From Pseudorhizobium endolithicum (GTDB lineage: Bacteria > Pseudomonadota > Alphaproteobacteria > Rhizobiales > Rhizobiaceae), in NCBI RefSeq assembly GCF_902153245.2, contig NZ_CABFWF030000001.1:491409-555408 (forward strand): a stretch of 64,000 nt of DNA, in the 5' to 3' direction. Below the pieces are notes generated by a model. The model was not told the origin of the DNA and ran no database searches. It was given only the letters and a program-made list of their open reading frames with translations. Within the stretch, counting starts at the first letter, position 1, and each line of letters starts with the position of its first letter. Made by a program: the position numbers and the translations under genes. Below, in pieces: positions 52,601-60,369 of the stretch.

Positions 52601-53332
52601 CTGCACCCAGACGGACGAGTTGGGAGCCTCCCGGCCAGCGAGGCGCGGACTGTTCCTCACGCTCTTCTCGTAGACCTGCTCGCAGATCTGCGCAAACGTC
52701 ACGCCGATCCGCAGCCGGACACCGAAGGAATCGAAGAAGTCGCTGAGCTGCGCGTTGTAGTAGACGAGGGTATCGGCCTCGTCGTAGATGCCGATCCCGA
52801 CATCCAGGAGGTCCAGAGCATCCTCCAGCTGCAATTCCTGATCGTTCCCGTCCCCGGTCATTGCGTTTTCTCCCCCACCCGCGGATTTGAGCACCGCCAC
52901 CTGACCGGCCTCCCCCGCCGGCTGGAAAGATCCGAACAGATATGTCCGGTCGTCTTCGGTGACGAAGCGCTCGATCGTGATCTCATGGCAGAGCGCGCCG
53001 GATGCGTGGAGGCAGCGAACCGTTTCCTCCGTGCCGAAGATCAGCGCACGGCATTCCTTTTCCTTGCGCTCCGGATGCTCCAGAAGCTGCGGTCGGTCGC
53101 GTGTCGGGTGACCGACGAGCTCGCGCGGCTCCATGTCGAACAGCGCCGCATAGGCGCGGTTGACGGCGACATAATTGAGCGTGCTGTCCTTGATGAACGC
53201 CGGTTCGTGCAGATCTTCGATCCGCGCGCACGCCGTCCTCAGGAGTTCATGCATCTCCACCGTCTCTGCTCCAACCGCATCCGGCCGGCGCCGCAGCGAT
53301 TCTGTTGTCCTCCGATCCGGCGATAACACCAT
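49610..53332 (-). CDS. Multi-PAS hybrid histidine kinase with two receiver domains
   Basis: This protein of about 1240 residues has no membrane segments. About five PAS units fill the first 680 residues: FIKDSTLNYVAVNRAYAALF, LDLLDVGIGIYDEADTLVYYN, LEDLPVAVFMRDAEQRLEFVN, HGIPVGIGILDGDFVFEYAN and SQGLLILHEGTIVFSN. HisKA follows with phospho-acceptor His711 (FLANMSHEIRTPMNG), then an HATPase with NLVGNAIKFTEKG, DTGLGIP and GTGLGLAI. The two receiver domains have phospho-acceptor Asp near 1001 (VVLDYHMPEMNG) and 1161 (LILMDVSMPVMNG). There is no HPt domain, so a separate phosphotransfer protein is expected. I take the ATG at 53332; a TTG at 53347 and an ATG at 53254 are alternatives. Confidence 0.92.
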   Translation of the reverse strand: MVLSPDRRTTESLRRRPDAVGAETVEMHELLRTACARIEDLHEPAFIKDSTLNYVAVNRAYAALFDMEPRELVGHPTRDRPQLLEHPERKEKECRALIFGTEETVRCLHASGALCHEITIERFVTEDDRTYLFGSFQPAGEAGQVAVLKSAGGGENAMTGDGNDQELQLEDALDLLDVGIGIYDEADTLVYYNAQLSDFFDSFGVRLRIGVTFAQICEQVYEKSVRNSPRLAGREAPNSSVWVQERIRTFRLPYSENIEQLSDGRWLKSVNKRLDNGLVITLRSDVTDFKDQELLLRKNIGETEILRAVLEDLPVAVFMRDAEQRLEFVNAAYEEMFGDKRENILGKTDAEMFPWKAERSQTENDRILAEGEAVEKAEDKTFPDGRVIPVITRQMRVVDADGQPHLVGSITDITPYKQAKEHAEKLRQDMQTILHGIPVGIGILDGDFVFEYANPAFYGFWDAGEQFELVGRPYRDFMRAMFDNGIYGDVGTLSFEEIYQRRIADLTQEGERPPIEARSAQGRVILISGTRLSGNKLLLSYMDITAIRKRDEEVRAAQQALDRQGVLMREATSAMSQGLLILHEGTIVFSNNALPAMLEIPESLGAPGSLWRDVFRFCVKRGDLGPTDEAMEILRRWEENVSEGRSVQATFRIEGRKWVNVEAKLSGSEHWLAVFTDVTDVKDREAELTRLVDRAEAADRAKSEFLANMSHEIRTPMNGVLGMAELLAKSDLDTRQKTFIDIIVKSGNALLTIINDILDFSKIDAGQMKLRKAPFDPVEAIEDVATLLSSSAAEKDIELIVRGDASVKETVLGDAGRFRQIITNLVGNAIKFTEKGHVFIDLHSEAVSDTDMMLTVRIEDTGLGIPDEKLKSVFEKFSQVDTSSTRRHEGTGLGLAITAGLVELFGGHIEVTSEVGKGSVFTVHLPFPVVSERGTNTVLPINTAGARVLVIDDNAVNRRILTEQLTMWGFDTVAADGGAEGLAFMNEASRLGLVIDAVVLDYHMPEMNGLDAARHIRADRRFNDLGIIFLTSMDMAGDETLFAELNIQAHLMKPARANLLRATIIDVVRSVRMKRRAAPAAPVLQSAPEPMPSQPPALLASTPVVHSVPVLDVLVAEDNEVNQIVFTQILQGTGWRFEIVENGAKAVEAWQAKDPALILMDVSMPVMNGHQATQKIRELEKQTGGHVPIIGVTAHALESDKELCLAAGMDDYMSKPISPELLEQKIKAWLGEASASASSA

Positions 53333-53607
53333 AGCGAGCGTTAACAAGTTGTTGCCGGAGGCCGGACGAGGCTTCAGTTTCTGCAGATCCTCGAAATTTC
53401 CCGCTCAAGGCGCGGCCCTTTCTTTGCCGGCAATCCGCCGCAATGACGGCACAATTCCCGCGATCGGACCGATAGAAAAGAATGCGCTCAATCCAGGCGT
53501 GCATCAGCCTGAATGGCTGTTCAGACTACTCCCGCTCCTCTTCCATCAAACTGCCGCCTTTTCCCGTGAGACTTGAACGGTGCCCTGGAAAGGGAAAGGA
53601 ACAAGAG

Positions 53608-53934
53608 ATGACAGTCCTGAAGAAAAGCGCTTCCGCAGGCCTCGCCGCGCTCACCCTGGCCGGCGCCATGATGGCGACCGTACCGGCTGCGCAGGCCGGT
53701 GGCCGGCACAACGACGAAGTCTGGGCAGGCGTCGCGGCAGGCCTTGCCGGCGGCATTATCGGTGGCGCCATCGCGTCCCAGCCGCGCCGCGTCTATGTCG
53801 AGCCGGAGTATGAATATGCGCCGCCTCCGCCGCCGGTCTACCGCCGCACCTATTATCGTGCCGCGCCGCCCTGCCATTACGAATGGGTGGAGAACGAATG
53901 GGGCGAAGCTTATCGCGCCCGTGTCTGCTACTGA
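53608..53934 (+). CDS. Small secreted protein with glycine-zipper and proline-rich segment
   Basis: This 108-residue protein has a signal peptide (LKKSASAGLAALTLAGAMMATVPAAQAG), a glycine-zipper-like hydrophobic stretch (WAGVAAGLAGGIIGGAIAS), a Tyr/Pro-rich linker (YVEPEYEYAPPPPPVYRRTYYR) and a cysteine-flanked end (PCHYEWVENEWGEAYRARVCY). This composition resembles BA14K- or YXWGXW-like envelope proteins of Rhizobiales. The start follows AAAGGAA. It is closed by a good rho-independent terminator and so forms a single-gene unit. Confidence 0.78.
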   Translation: MTVLKKSASAGLAALTLAGAMMATVPAAQAGGRHNDEVWAGVAAGLAGGIIGGAIASQPRRVYVEPEYEYAPPPPPVYRRTYYRAAPPCHYEWVENEWGEAYRARVCY

Positions 53935-53957
53935 CGGACACCATTGATCCCATACGC

Positions 53958-53996
53958 AAGGCCCGTATCCGAAATCCGGATGCGGGCCTTCTTTTT
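53958..53996 (+). terminator. Rho-independent terminator
   Basis: AAGGCCCGTATCCG and CGGATGCGGGCCTT form a stem of about 14 bp with one G-T wobble and a loop of about 4 nt, followed by CTTTTT. It is 24 bp after the small secreted protein gene. Confidence 0.88.
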
Positions 53997-54280
53997 GCGC
54001 TTGCGAAATCACAGCTTGACTTTCGGGCGCCCATCCACCACATGAGGCTCAGCTTTCACCTTCCGGCCGCCGCGTGAGCTGGCCCTGCGACAACCGATCG
54101 CGAAGAAGGAACAAGGCGCACAGACAGATCGCCCTCGCTCTCTGAGGGTTTACGCGCTGGGAAGCAATTTCCAACACACAAGTTCCCACTTCACGCGGGG
54201 TTCTTGACGCCAAGGGCAAACCGGACGGCATGGTGCCGTGGCCGGTCGTGCGTCTTTGGCGCCCCGAAAAGGTATTCGAC

Positions 54281-55780
54281 TTGACGAATTTCCATGAGCT
54301 TGGCCTCGCCAAGCACCTCGTAGCCACCCTTTCCTCGCTCGGTTACGAGAACCCGACGCCGATCCAGGCGGAGGCCATCCCCCATCTTCTCCAGGGCCGG
54401 GATCTGATCGGCCTTGCCCAGACGGGCACCGGCAAGACGGCCGCCTTCGGCCTGCCGCTGATCGAGATGCTGTCGAAGGACCCGAAGCGTCCCGACAACC
54501 GCACGACGCGGACCCTCATCCTTGCGCCGACGCGCGAGTTGGTGAATCAGATCGCGACGAACCTGAAGAGCTACGTCCGCGGCATGCCGCTGAAGATCAA
54601 TTCGGTGGTCGGCGGCGCCTCGATCAACAAGCAGCAGCAGATGCTGGAACGCGGCACGGACATCCTCGTCGCTACCCCGGGCCGGCTGCTGGACCTCATC
54701 GCCCGCAAGGCGATCGGCCTGACCACGGTCCGCTATCTCGTCCTCGACGAGGCGGACCAGATGCTCGACCTCGGCTTCATTCATGACCTGCGCAAGATTT
54801 CGAAGATGGTGCCGAAGAAGCGCCAGACCTTGCTCTTCTCCGCCACCATGCCGAAGGCGATCGCCGAACTGGCCGGCGACTACCTGACCGATCCGATCCA
54901 GGTCTCCGTGACGCCTCCGGGCAAGGCTGCTGACAAGGTCGAGCAGTACGTCCACTTCCTCGGCGGAAAGAACGACAAGACGGAACTCCTGAAGAAGACG
55001 CTGACCGCAAATCCCGATGGTCGCGCGATTGTCTTCATGCGCACCAAGCACACCGCCGAGAAGCTGATGAAGCATCTCGACCAGGTCGGTTACTCGGTTG
55101 CCTCGATCCATGGCAACAAGAGCCAGGGCCAGCGCGAGCGGGCTCTGAAGGGTTTCCGCGATGGCGAAATCCAGACGCTGATCGCGACCGACGTCGCGGC
55201 CCGCGGCATCGACATCCCGGGCGTCACGCATGTCTTCAACTACGACCTGCCGGAAGTGCCGGATGCGTATGTCCACCGGATCGGACGTACAGCTCGTGCT
55301 GGCCGTGACGGGATTGCGATCGCCTTCTGCACGTCGGAAGAGACCGGCCTGCTGCGCGACATCGAGAAGCTGATGGGGATCGAGATCACCACGGCTTCCG
55401 GAGAGCGCCCGGAGGGGCTCAACCGCCCGGCGCGCGGCAACAACAACCGGGGCGGCAATCGCGGCCGTGGCAACGGCCAGCCGGCCGGTGGTGAAGGACG
55501 CCCGCAGCAGCGCAAGCGTCCGGCCCGCAAGCCGTTCTTTGCCGCGGAAGGCGGCGAAGGTCGCGGTGATGGCCAGGAGCGGGGCGCCCAGCCTCAGGCC
55601 AACCGCCCAGCCCGCAAGGACCCCCGCAAGGGCAATGCTCCGGCAGCGCACGGTGCCCACGAAAGCGCCAACCAGCGCAACCGCAACGGCCATGGCCGGC
55701 CCGCACAGAAGGCCAGCGGCAATCCCGGTCCGGTTCGCTTCGGCGGCGGCAACGAAGGCCGCAGCCGCCGTCCGGCCTGA
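54281..55780 (+). CDS. DEAD-box ATP-dependent RNA helicase (RhlE-like)
   Basis: This protein of 499 residues from this start has all helicase motifs: Q-motif GYENPTPIQAEAIP, Walker A AQTGTGKTAAF, PTRELVNQIA, VATPGRLLDL, VLDEADQMLDLGF, FSATMPKAI, VFMRTKHTAEKL, ATDVAARGIDIPGV and HRIGRTARAGRDG. A basic Arg/Gly/Asn-rich tail of about 110 residues (RGNNNRGGNRGRGNGQ and on) should bind RNA. I prefer the TTG at 54281 (MTNFHELGL), preceded by AAAAGG, because rhizobial relatives start there. An ATG at 54230 would add 17 residues without similarity. It probably acts in RNA remodelling or cold adaptation, and has a leader of more than 200 bp. Confidence 0.9.
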   Translation: MTNFHELGLAKHLVATLSSLGYENPTPIQAEAIPHLLQGRDLIGLAQTGTGKTAAFGLPLIEMLSKDPKRPDNRTTRTLILAPTRELVNQIATNLKSYVRGMPLKINSVVGGASINKQQQMLERGTDILVATPGRLLDLIARKAIGLTTVRYLVLDEADQMLDLGFIHDLRKISKMVPKKRQTLLFSATMPKAIAELAGDYLTDPIQVSVTPPGKAADKVEQYVHFLGGKNDKTELLKKTLTANPDGRAIVFMRTKHTAEKLMKHLDQVGYSVASIHGNKSQGQRERALKGFRDGEIQTLIATDVAARGIDIPGVTHVFNYDLPEVPDAYVHRIGRTARAGRDGIAIAFCTSEETGLLRDIEKLMGIEITTASGERPEGLNRPARGNNNRGGNRGRGNGQPAGGEGRPQQRKRPARKPFFAAEGGEGRGDGQERGAQPQANRPARKDPRKGNAPAAHGAHESANQRNRNGHGRPAQKASGNPGPVRFGGGNEGRSRRPA

Positions 55781-55810
55781 GCGGTTCGCTCGCCCAGACA
55801 GGATACGAGG

Positions 55811-55840
55811 GAGGCCGCCGTTGCGGCCTCTCTCCGTTTC
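55811..55840 (+). terminator. Hairpin between convergent helicase and SDR genes
   Basis: GAGGCCGC (55811-55818) and GCGGCCTC (55823-55830) pair perfectly with a CGTT loop, followed on the plus strand by the pyrimidine-rich TCTCCGTTTC. It probably ends the helicase transcript. Confidence 0.6.
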
Positions 55841-55842
55841 GG

Positions 55843-56586
55843 CTACTTGACCGCTGAATTGCCTCCATCGGCAAACAGCGCCGTGCCGGCAACAAAGCTC
55901 GCCATCGGCCCGGCGAGGAAGAGCGCAGCCCGCGCGATCTCCTCCGGCTGCGCGATCCGCTTCAACGCATGCAGCCCCGCCGCCCACTCCTTCTGTGCCC
56001 CATCACCCGCGGCTGGCGTATCGACGCCGCCCGGCAGCAGCGCGTTGGCCCGGATGTTGCGGGAGCCGTAGTCGGCGGTGATCCCCTTCACCAGTCCCAT
56101 GAGCCCGGCCTTGGCTGAAGCATAGGCTCCCATGTTCGGGATACCCACGCTCGTTCCGACGAAGGTGGAGGTGAAGATGATCGACCCGCCGCCCCGTTCC
56201 AGCATGGCCGGTATCTGCCGCCTCGCCCCGAGGAAAGCTCCCGTGAGATTGACGGAGAGCGTCTCGTCCCACTCCTGCGGCTCCACCTCCGCAAGCGGCC
56301 TGTAAGGACCGACGGATCCGGCATTGTTGAAGGCGATGTCGAGGCCGCCGAACACCTCGCGTGCCGCCTCGACCATCCGGACATGCGTCTCGTCCCGGCC
56401 GACATCGCCGGCCACCGCGCAGGCCCGCCCGCCGGCGGCTTCGATCTCCTCCACCACGGCACGGAGGTTTTCGGGGCGGCGGGCGTTGAGCACGACAGCC
56501 GCGCCTTCGGCCGCAAACAGTCTCGCGGCGGCCCGACCGATTCCGCTGGACGCGCCGGTGATGATGGCAACCTTGTTCTCAAGCAT
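55843..56586 (-). CDS. Short-chain dehydrogenase/reductase
   Basis: This 247-residue classical SDR has the cofactor motif IITGASSGIGRAAARLFAAEGA, NNAGSVGP, catalytic Ser/Tyr/Lys around IFTSTFVGTSVGIPNMGAYASAKAGLMGLVKGIT, and NALLPGGVDTPAAGDGAQKEW. The pattern resembles SDRs annotated as glucose-1-dehydrogenase-like or 3-oxoacyl reductase-like enzymes; the substrate is unknown. It stands alone on its transcript, with the EamA gene about 86 bp upstream on the same strand. Confidence 0.86.
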   Translation of the reverse strand: MLENKVAIITGASSGIGRAAARLFAAEGAAVVLNARRPENLRAVVEEIEAAGGRACAVAGDVGRDETHVRMVEAAREVFGGLDIAFNNAGSVGPYRPLAEVEPQEWDETLSVNLTGAFLGARRQIPAMLERGGGSIIFTSTFVGTSVGIPNMGAYASAKAGLMGLVKGITADYGSRNIRANALLPGGVDTPAAGDGAQKEWAAGLHALKRIAQPEEIARAALFLAGPMASFVAGTALFADGGNSAVK

Positions 56587-56671
56587 CTGGATCTCCTTTT
56601 CCGTTGAGACCCATTGCCTAACGAGGAGCGGAGTCGACCGACACCCGTTTCATGACCCGAAAAGGGTCCGG

Positions 56672-57544
56672 TCACCCCTTGCGGTTCACCATGTAGACGC
56701 CGGCGACGACGATGGCGGTGCCGACGATCATCGGCAGCGTCAGCGGCTCGCCGAACAGGAAGAAAGCCTCGATGGCCACGACCGGCGGCATCAGGTAGAT
56801 CAGCGAGGCGGCGCGGGAGACCTGGCCGCGGCGGATGAGGTAGAGGAGCAGGCCGACGGCTCCCATCGAGATGCCGAAGACCGACCAGGCCATCGCGAAG
56901 ATCGCCTCCCCGGTCCAGTCGAAGCGGAGATCCTCCACCAGAAGCGCCAGCGGCAGCGTGACGACGAAGGCGCCGATGAACTGCAGCACGGCGATGGAGA
57001 GAAGGTCCCCCTGCTGCAGGTGCCGCTTCTGGTACAGCGTGCCGTAGGTGACGGAAAACATCGCCAGCAGATTGACCAGCACCGGGAAGCCGAGCCCTGC
57101 CAGCCCCTTCGCGACCGTATCGAGAAGCTGCGGCGAGATGGCGATGAGGATGCCCATGAAGCCGACGACGATGCCGATCTTCTGGCGGGGCCGCAGCCGT
57201 TCGCTGATCAGGAGCGGCGCCATGGCGGCGGTCAGCAGCGGCTGAAGGCCGGCGATGATGCCGGAAAGTCCCGCCGGCACCCCCTGCCCGATCGCCCACC
57301 AGACGCCGGCGAGATAGAGGCCGTGCAGGAAGACGCCGGAGACAATGCCGTGCCAGACGGCAGACCGTTCACGCGGCCAGGCTGCACCGACGGCAAGGCA
57401 GAGGCCGGTGAAGGCGATCGCCGCCAGCGCATGCCGGGCTGCCATGAAGGTGAGCGGATCGGCGTGCGCCACGGCGAACTTGGCGACCAGCCAGCCGGTG
57501 GACCAGAGGAGGACGAAGAGGGCCGGAGCCAGGCGGTCGAGCAT
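56672..57544 (-). CDS. EamA-family (DMT) transporter
   Basis: This 290-residue protein consists of two five-helix EamA repeats (FVLLWSTGWLVAKFAVAHADPLTFMAARHALA, and the second beginning at GFPVLVNLLAMFSVTYGTLYQKRHL). It carries a typical SRAASLIYLMPPVVAIEAFFLFGEPL near the C-terminus. It is probably a drug/metabolite exporter of unknown substrate. The 210 bp between its start and the next gene contain nothing recognisable beyond expected promoter sequence. Confidence 0.87.
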   Translation of the reverse strand: MLDRLAPALFVLLWSTGWLVAKFAVAHADPLTFMAARHALAAIAFTGLCLAVGAAWPRERSAVWHGIVSGVFLHGLYLAGVWWAIGQGVPAGLSGIIAGLQPLLTAAMAPLLISERLRPRQKIGIVVGFMGILIAISPQLLDTVAKGLAGLGFPVLVNLLAMFSVTYGTLYQKRHLQQGDLLSIAVLQFIGAFVVTLPLALLVEDLRFDWTGEAIFAMAWSVFGISMGAVGLLLYLIRRGQVSRAASLIYLMPPVVAIEAFFLFGEPLTLPMIVGTAIVVAGVYMVNRKG

Positions 57545-57754
57545 GCGAGAATTCCGGCACGAGCGGCATCGCCGCGGGAAAGGCTTCCATAGGAAGGCGG
57601 CGCCGCACGGTCAAAGCAGAAAATCTGACAGGTCGGATCAGCGCCGTTGAGGCTCGCGGAACGGGATCGGTCCGCAGGCCCTTGCCCGCCACCAGGCCAT
57701 AGCCCGTGCACCTTCCGCGGGTTCGCGTCGGGGAGCGGCCGCCCACTTTACCGG

Positions 57755-58081
57755 CTATTCCGCCGCACAGGGTGGCGGTGCCAGCTGCCGCAGGCGGGCG
57801 CGGAGGACGTTGTAGGCTGCCTGCATCATGTCCATGTCCTGCTGCTGGCTGAGGGCAGCGAGAGCGATCATCAGGTTGCCCACCGAGGTAGGCACGTCTT
57901 CGGGCTCCCGCTCGAACGCCTTGTGCAAGAGCTTGTAACCGGCATCCTCGGCGCCGCCCAGGTCCCGGTAGAGCGCCAGCGACGCCTGCAGCATCTGGAG
58001 CCGGAAATCGGGCTGCCTTCCGTCGCGCGACGCCTGCTCCAGCTGCAGAAGCTTTATGGTCCGGTTCTGGATTTCACTCAT
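57755..58081 (-). CDS. Conserved hypothetical helical protein
   Basis: This protein of about 108 residues from the ATG at 58081 is all-helical: MSEIQNRTIKLLQLEQASRDG, FRLQMLQASLALYRDLGGAEDAGYKLLHKAFEREPEDVPTSVGNLMIALAALSQQQDMDMMQAAYNVLRARLRQL. I do not recognise a named family. The Met/Gln-rich segment QQQDMDMM is unusual. It is divergent from the HPD-motif gene at 58244, so the two may share a regulatory region. Confidence 0.65.
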   Translation of the reverse strand: MSEIQNRTIKLLQLEQASRDGRQPDFRLQMLQASLALYRDLGGAEDAGYKLLHKAFEREPEDVPTSVGNLMIALAALSQQQDMDMMQAAYNVLRARLRQLAPPPCAAE

Positions 58082-58243
58082 GACGCCCCCGCCTATAATC
58101 CGCGGCAAGACCATAATGGGAGCGGTTTTACAGCTGGTTAAAACACTTGCTCTTCGTCAGGTACGATCGATCCGCTGCGGCAGGCTCGCCACAAGCCCGG
58201 CACCACCTCCGGATGATCTAGTCGACAGGAAGGAGCGCGAGGC

Positions 58244-58729
58244 ATGCTGGTCGGACAATCGCTGTTCCAGTCGGTGCTGACCCGGCTGGACGAAGAAGAC
58301 AAAGGAGAGGACGACGCATCCGCCGCGCCCGCCTTCCGGCTGGCCGGGCTCAGCGCCGGCTTCGTTGCCTCGACGACGTATGAAAACGCGCCGGAGGCGG
58401 TCCAGGTGCCGGATTCCTATCTCGAGCTCTTGTCCGACATGCCGCCGCCCAAGCCCGAAACCGGTCCGGAGCCTCCGGCGCGGGAACCGGAGCCGCCGCC
58501 GGTGCCGGCGTACCTCCTGCGCCTTTCCGAGGCGGAGATCGCCGAAGACCTCGCCATCGCCGCAGCCGATACGGCCGAAACGCTGGCTGAGAAGCGCCGC
58601 CGCTTTGCCAGAAACAATCACCCGGACCTTGTGCCGGAAATCTTCCGGGCCAGGGCGACGCTCAGGATGAAGACGGCGAACCTCCTGATCGACCGGGCCG
58701 TGAAGGATCTTTACTGGCGCTCGTCCTGA
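58244..58729 (+). CDS. Conserved protein with a degenerate J-domain-like HPD motif
   Basis: This 161-residue protein has an N-terminal helix (LVGQSLFQSVLTRLDEED), a long Pro/Glu linker (PPPKPETGPEPPAREPEPPPVP) and a C-terminal helical segment, LSEAEIAEDLAIAAADTAETLAEKRRRFARNNHPDLVPEIFRARATLRMKTANLLIDRAVKDLYW. The order of helix, basic helix, HPD, helix and helix matches the J-domain of DnaJ co-chaperones, although the usual first-helix YxxLG is replaced. It may recruit DnaK. AAGGAG lies upstream of the ATG. Its end overlaps the convergent small membrane-protein gene by 19 bp. Confidence 0.7.
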   Translation: MLVGQSLFQSVLTRLDEEDKGEDDASAAPAFRLAGLSAGFVASTTYENAPEAVQVPDSYLELLSDMPPPKPETGPEPPAREPEPPPVPAYLLRLSEAEIAEDLAIAAADTAETLAEKRRRFARNNHPDLVPEIFRARATLRMKTANLLIDRAVKDLYWRSS

Positions 58730-58938
58730 GCGCCCCCGCCGGACGAGTGGCCGCCCGTTCCCCTGCGATGGAATTCATAGAAAAGCTTGTAGGCGGCGTA
58801 GAGGCCGAGACCGCCGACAATCGTGCCCCAGAGCGGTGCGCCGCTCCAGAATTCCAACCCAGACCAGGCCAGGCACACGCCGACGATCAGCAGCCTTGCC
58901 CAGAGCGGCCGGTAGAACGGGTGGTCGAGATCGATCAT
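58711..58938 (-). CDS. Small membrane protein co-transcribed with the ROK regulator
   Basis: This 75-residue protein has two hydrophobic helices, LWARLLIVGVCLAWSGLEFWSG and LWGTIVGGLGLYAAYKLFYEF, followed by a Gly/Ser-rich hydrophilic tail. It resembles short DUF3329-like proteins of rhizobia; the function is unknown. The ATG at 58938 is preceded by GGAGAG and lies 4 bp after the ROK stop codon, so it is probably translated from the same transcript. Confidence 0.7.
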   Translation of the reverse strand: MIDLDHPFYRPLWARLLIVGVCLAWSGLEFWSGAPLWGTIVGGLGLYAAYKLFYEFHRRGTGGHSSGGGAQDERQ

Positions 58939-58942
58939 TCTT

Positions 58943-60166
58943 TTACTCTCCTGCCGCCTGAAGCGGCGTCCGCAGGGCAAGGATATCCCCGTCTATGCGC
59001 GAAAACGCAAGCCCGAGATGGCCTTCGTAGACGAGTGCCGGCTCGTCCGCCACGACCTCCACCTGCGGCATTCCCGAAAGGCGCACGACATGGGTCTGCG
59101 CCAGCCCTTCCTGGATACCCGACTGCAGGAGATCGTAATAGCGCATGCCGGGACCCGTGATGAAGACCGGCATGTGGCCATGCAGGCTCAAGAGCCGCGA
59201 GATGCCGTTGCCGAGCGCGATGCCCGCCTGGCGGAAGGCAAACCCCGCCATGCGCTGGCCCTGGCGGGCCCGCACGGCGATCTTGTCGACCTCCGACAGC
59301 GGAACGATCTTGGCCGGGACCGTGTCGAGCGGCACTTCGAACGCAGCCCGCAGAACGGCATAGAAGCCGGCATAGGCCTCGATGCAGCCCCGCGCACCGC
59401 AACGGCACAATGCGCCGCCCGGTATGTGCAGCATGTGCCCGAAGTTCGGCGCGGAGAGTTCCGTCTCGCCCTCCCGGAGCGTCCTCGCGATGCCGAGACC
59501 GATGCTGTGCCCGAGCGAAATGGCCGCGAGATTGGCGGGCGGCACGGCGCCATGGGCCAGACGCTGCTGCAAGGCCTTCGCCACCAGCAGCGTTTCGTTG
59601 TTCAGGACGGCCTTGGCTCCCCATTCATGGCCGAGCGCCACCCGAAAATCGACTGCCCTGGAGCCCAGCATCGGCGACCAGACGAGCACCGGTGCCTCCG
59701 GACTGACGAGCCCCTTGCTGCTGATCGAGACGAGGAGAACCTCTTCGGGATCGACGGCCGACCGCTCAGCCGCCCGTTTCAGGCCGGCGGAAATCGCCGC
59801 GACGAATTCCTCCGGCGATCCCTCGCGGCGTATCTCCGCGAAACGGTCGAGCAGCGTCCCGGCATAGTCCACCAGGGAATACTGGATGGCATCGGAGGAG
59901 ATGATGACGGTGATGAGATAGCCGCAGCCGCGCCTCTGGCTGAACAGGACCCGCGGCCGTCCGCGGCCGGTGGCAGCCTGCTGCTCGCTCTTCTCGATGA
60001 TGGCGCAGCGCTCGAGATCGGCCGTTATGGCGGAGACCGTGGCCGAGGAGAGGCCCGTAGCTTCCGAGATCTGTGTGTGCGACAGCCGGCCCTGCCGGCG
60101 CAGCACCGAAAGGACCAGGGCGCTGTTCTGTTGCCGGACCAGCTCGGTGCTCGACTTGGCCAGCAT
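58943..60166 (-). CDS. ROK-family transcriptional repressor (XylR/NagC-like)
   Basis: This 407-residue protein has an N-terminal winged helix-turn-helix (ALVLSVLRRQGRLSHTQISEATGLSSATVSAITADLERCAIIEKSE) and a sugar-kinase-like ROK domain. The zinc/ROK signature is present as GGALCRCGARGCIEAYAGF, with GHSIGLGIARTLREGE before it. The ATP-binding DxGxT of active kinases is not evident (it reads ISSDAIQYSLVD), which fits a sugar-sensing repressor. It is divergent from the sugar ABC transporter genes, with palindromic DNA in between, so it very likely controls that operon and itself. Confidence 0.9.
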   Translation of the reverse strand: MLAKSSTELVRQQNSALVLSVLRRQGRLSHTQISEATGLSSATVSAITADLERCAIIEKSEQQAATGRGRPRVLFSQRRGCGYLITVIISSDAIQYSLVDYAGTLLDRFAEIRREGSPEEFVAAISAGLKRAAERSAVDPEEVLLVSISSKGLVSPEAPVLVWSPMLGSRAVDFRVALGHEWGAKAVLNNETLLVAKALQQRLAHGAVPPANLAAISLGHSIGLGIARTLREGETELSAPNFGHMLHIPGGALCRCGARGCIEAYAGFYAVLRAAFEVPLDTVPAKIVPLSEVDKIAVRARQGQRMAGFAFRQAGIALGNGISRLLSLHGHMPVFITGPGMRYYDLLQSGIQEGLAQTHVVRLSGMPQVEVVADEPALVYEGHLGLAFSRIDGDILALRTPLQAAGE

Positions 60167-60264
60167 CTATGCCTGCGTCTCCCTCGGGTTTCTCATCCGA
60201 TAGTCTAAGAGGCGGCATCACTCAATCCACCTGATTGACTCCCCTGAAAATCTCTGACAGTTAA

Positions 60265-60283
60265 TTTCTCGACTGTCGAGAAA
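60265..60283. promoter_or_regulatory. Candidate ROK operator between the repressor and xylF
   Basis: TTTCTCGA and TCGAGAAA form a perfect 8-bp dyad around CTG. A second, overlapping dyad joins GACAGT (60256-60261) and ACTGTC (60272-60277). It lies about 100 bp upstream of both start codons, and a TTGACT (60235-60240) is a possible -35 box for the xyl transcript. ROK repressors bind such AT-flanked palindromes. Confidence 0.65.
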
Positions 60284-60369
60284 AAAGCGATCCTGCTTTG
60301 ACCGGCAGCTAATCTGGCGGGGGGAGAGCACGGAGGCTTTGGCCATCCGCCGTCACTCGGGAGGACAAT

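Noticed and set aside
50561..53326. 921-residue plus-strand open frame opposite the hybrid kinase
   Set aside because: It is antisense to a protein with complete kinase and receiver motifs and shows only Arg/Leu/Asp-rich shadow composition.
53254..53332. Alternative start of the hybrid kinase at 53254
   Set aside because: The only GGAG lies directly against the ATG with no spacing, so it is no better supported than the upstream ATG; kept as an alternative only.
54230..54280. N-terminal extension of the DEAD-box helicase
   Set aside because: These 17 residues match nothing in relatives as I recall them, and a TTG with a fair ribosome site begins exactly at the conserved MTNF start.
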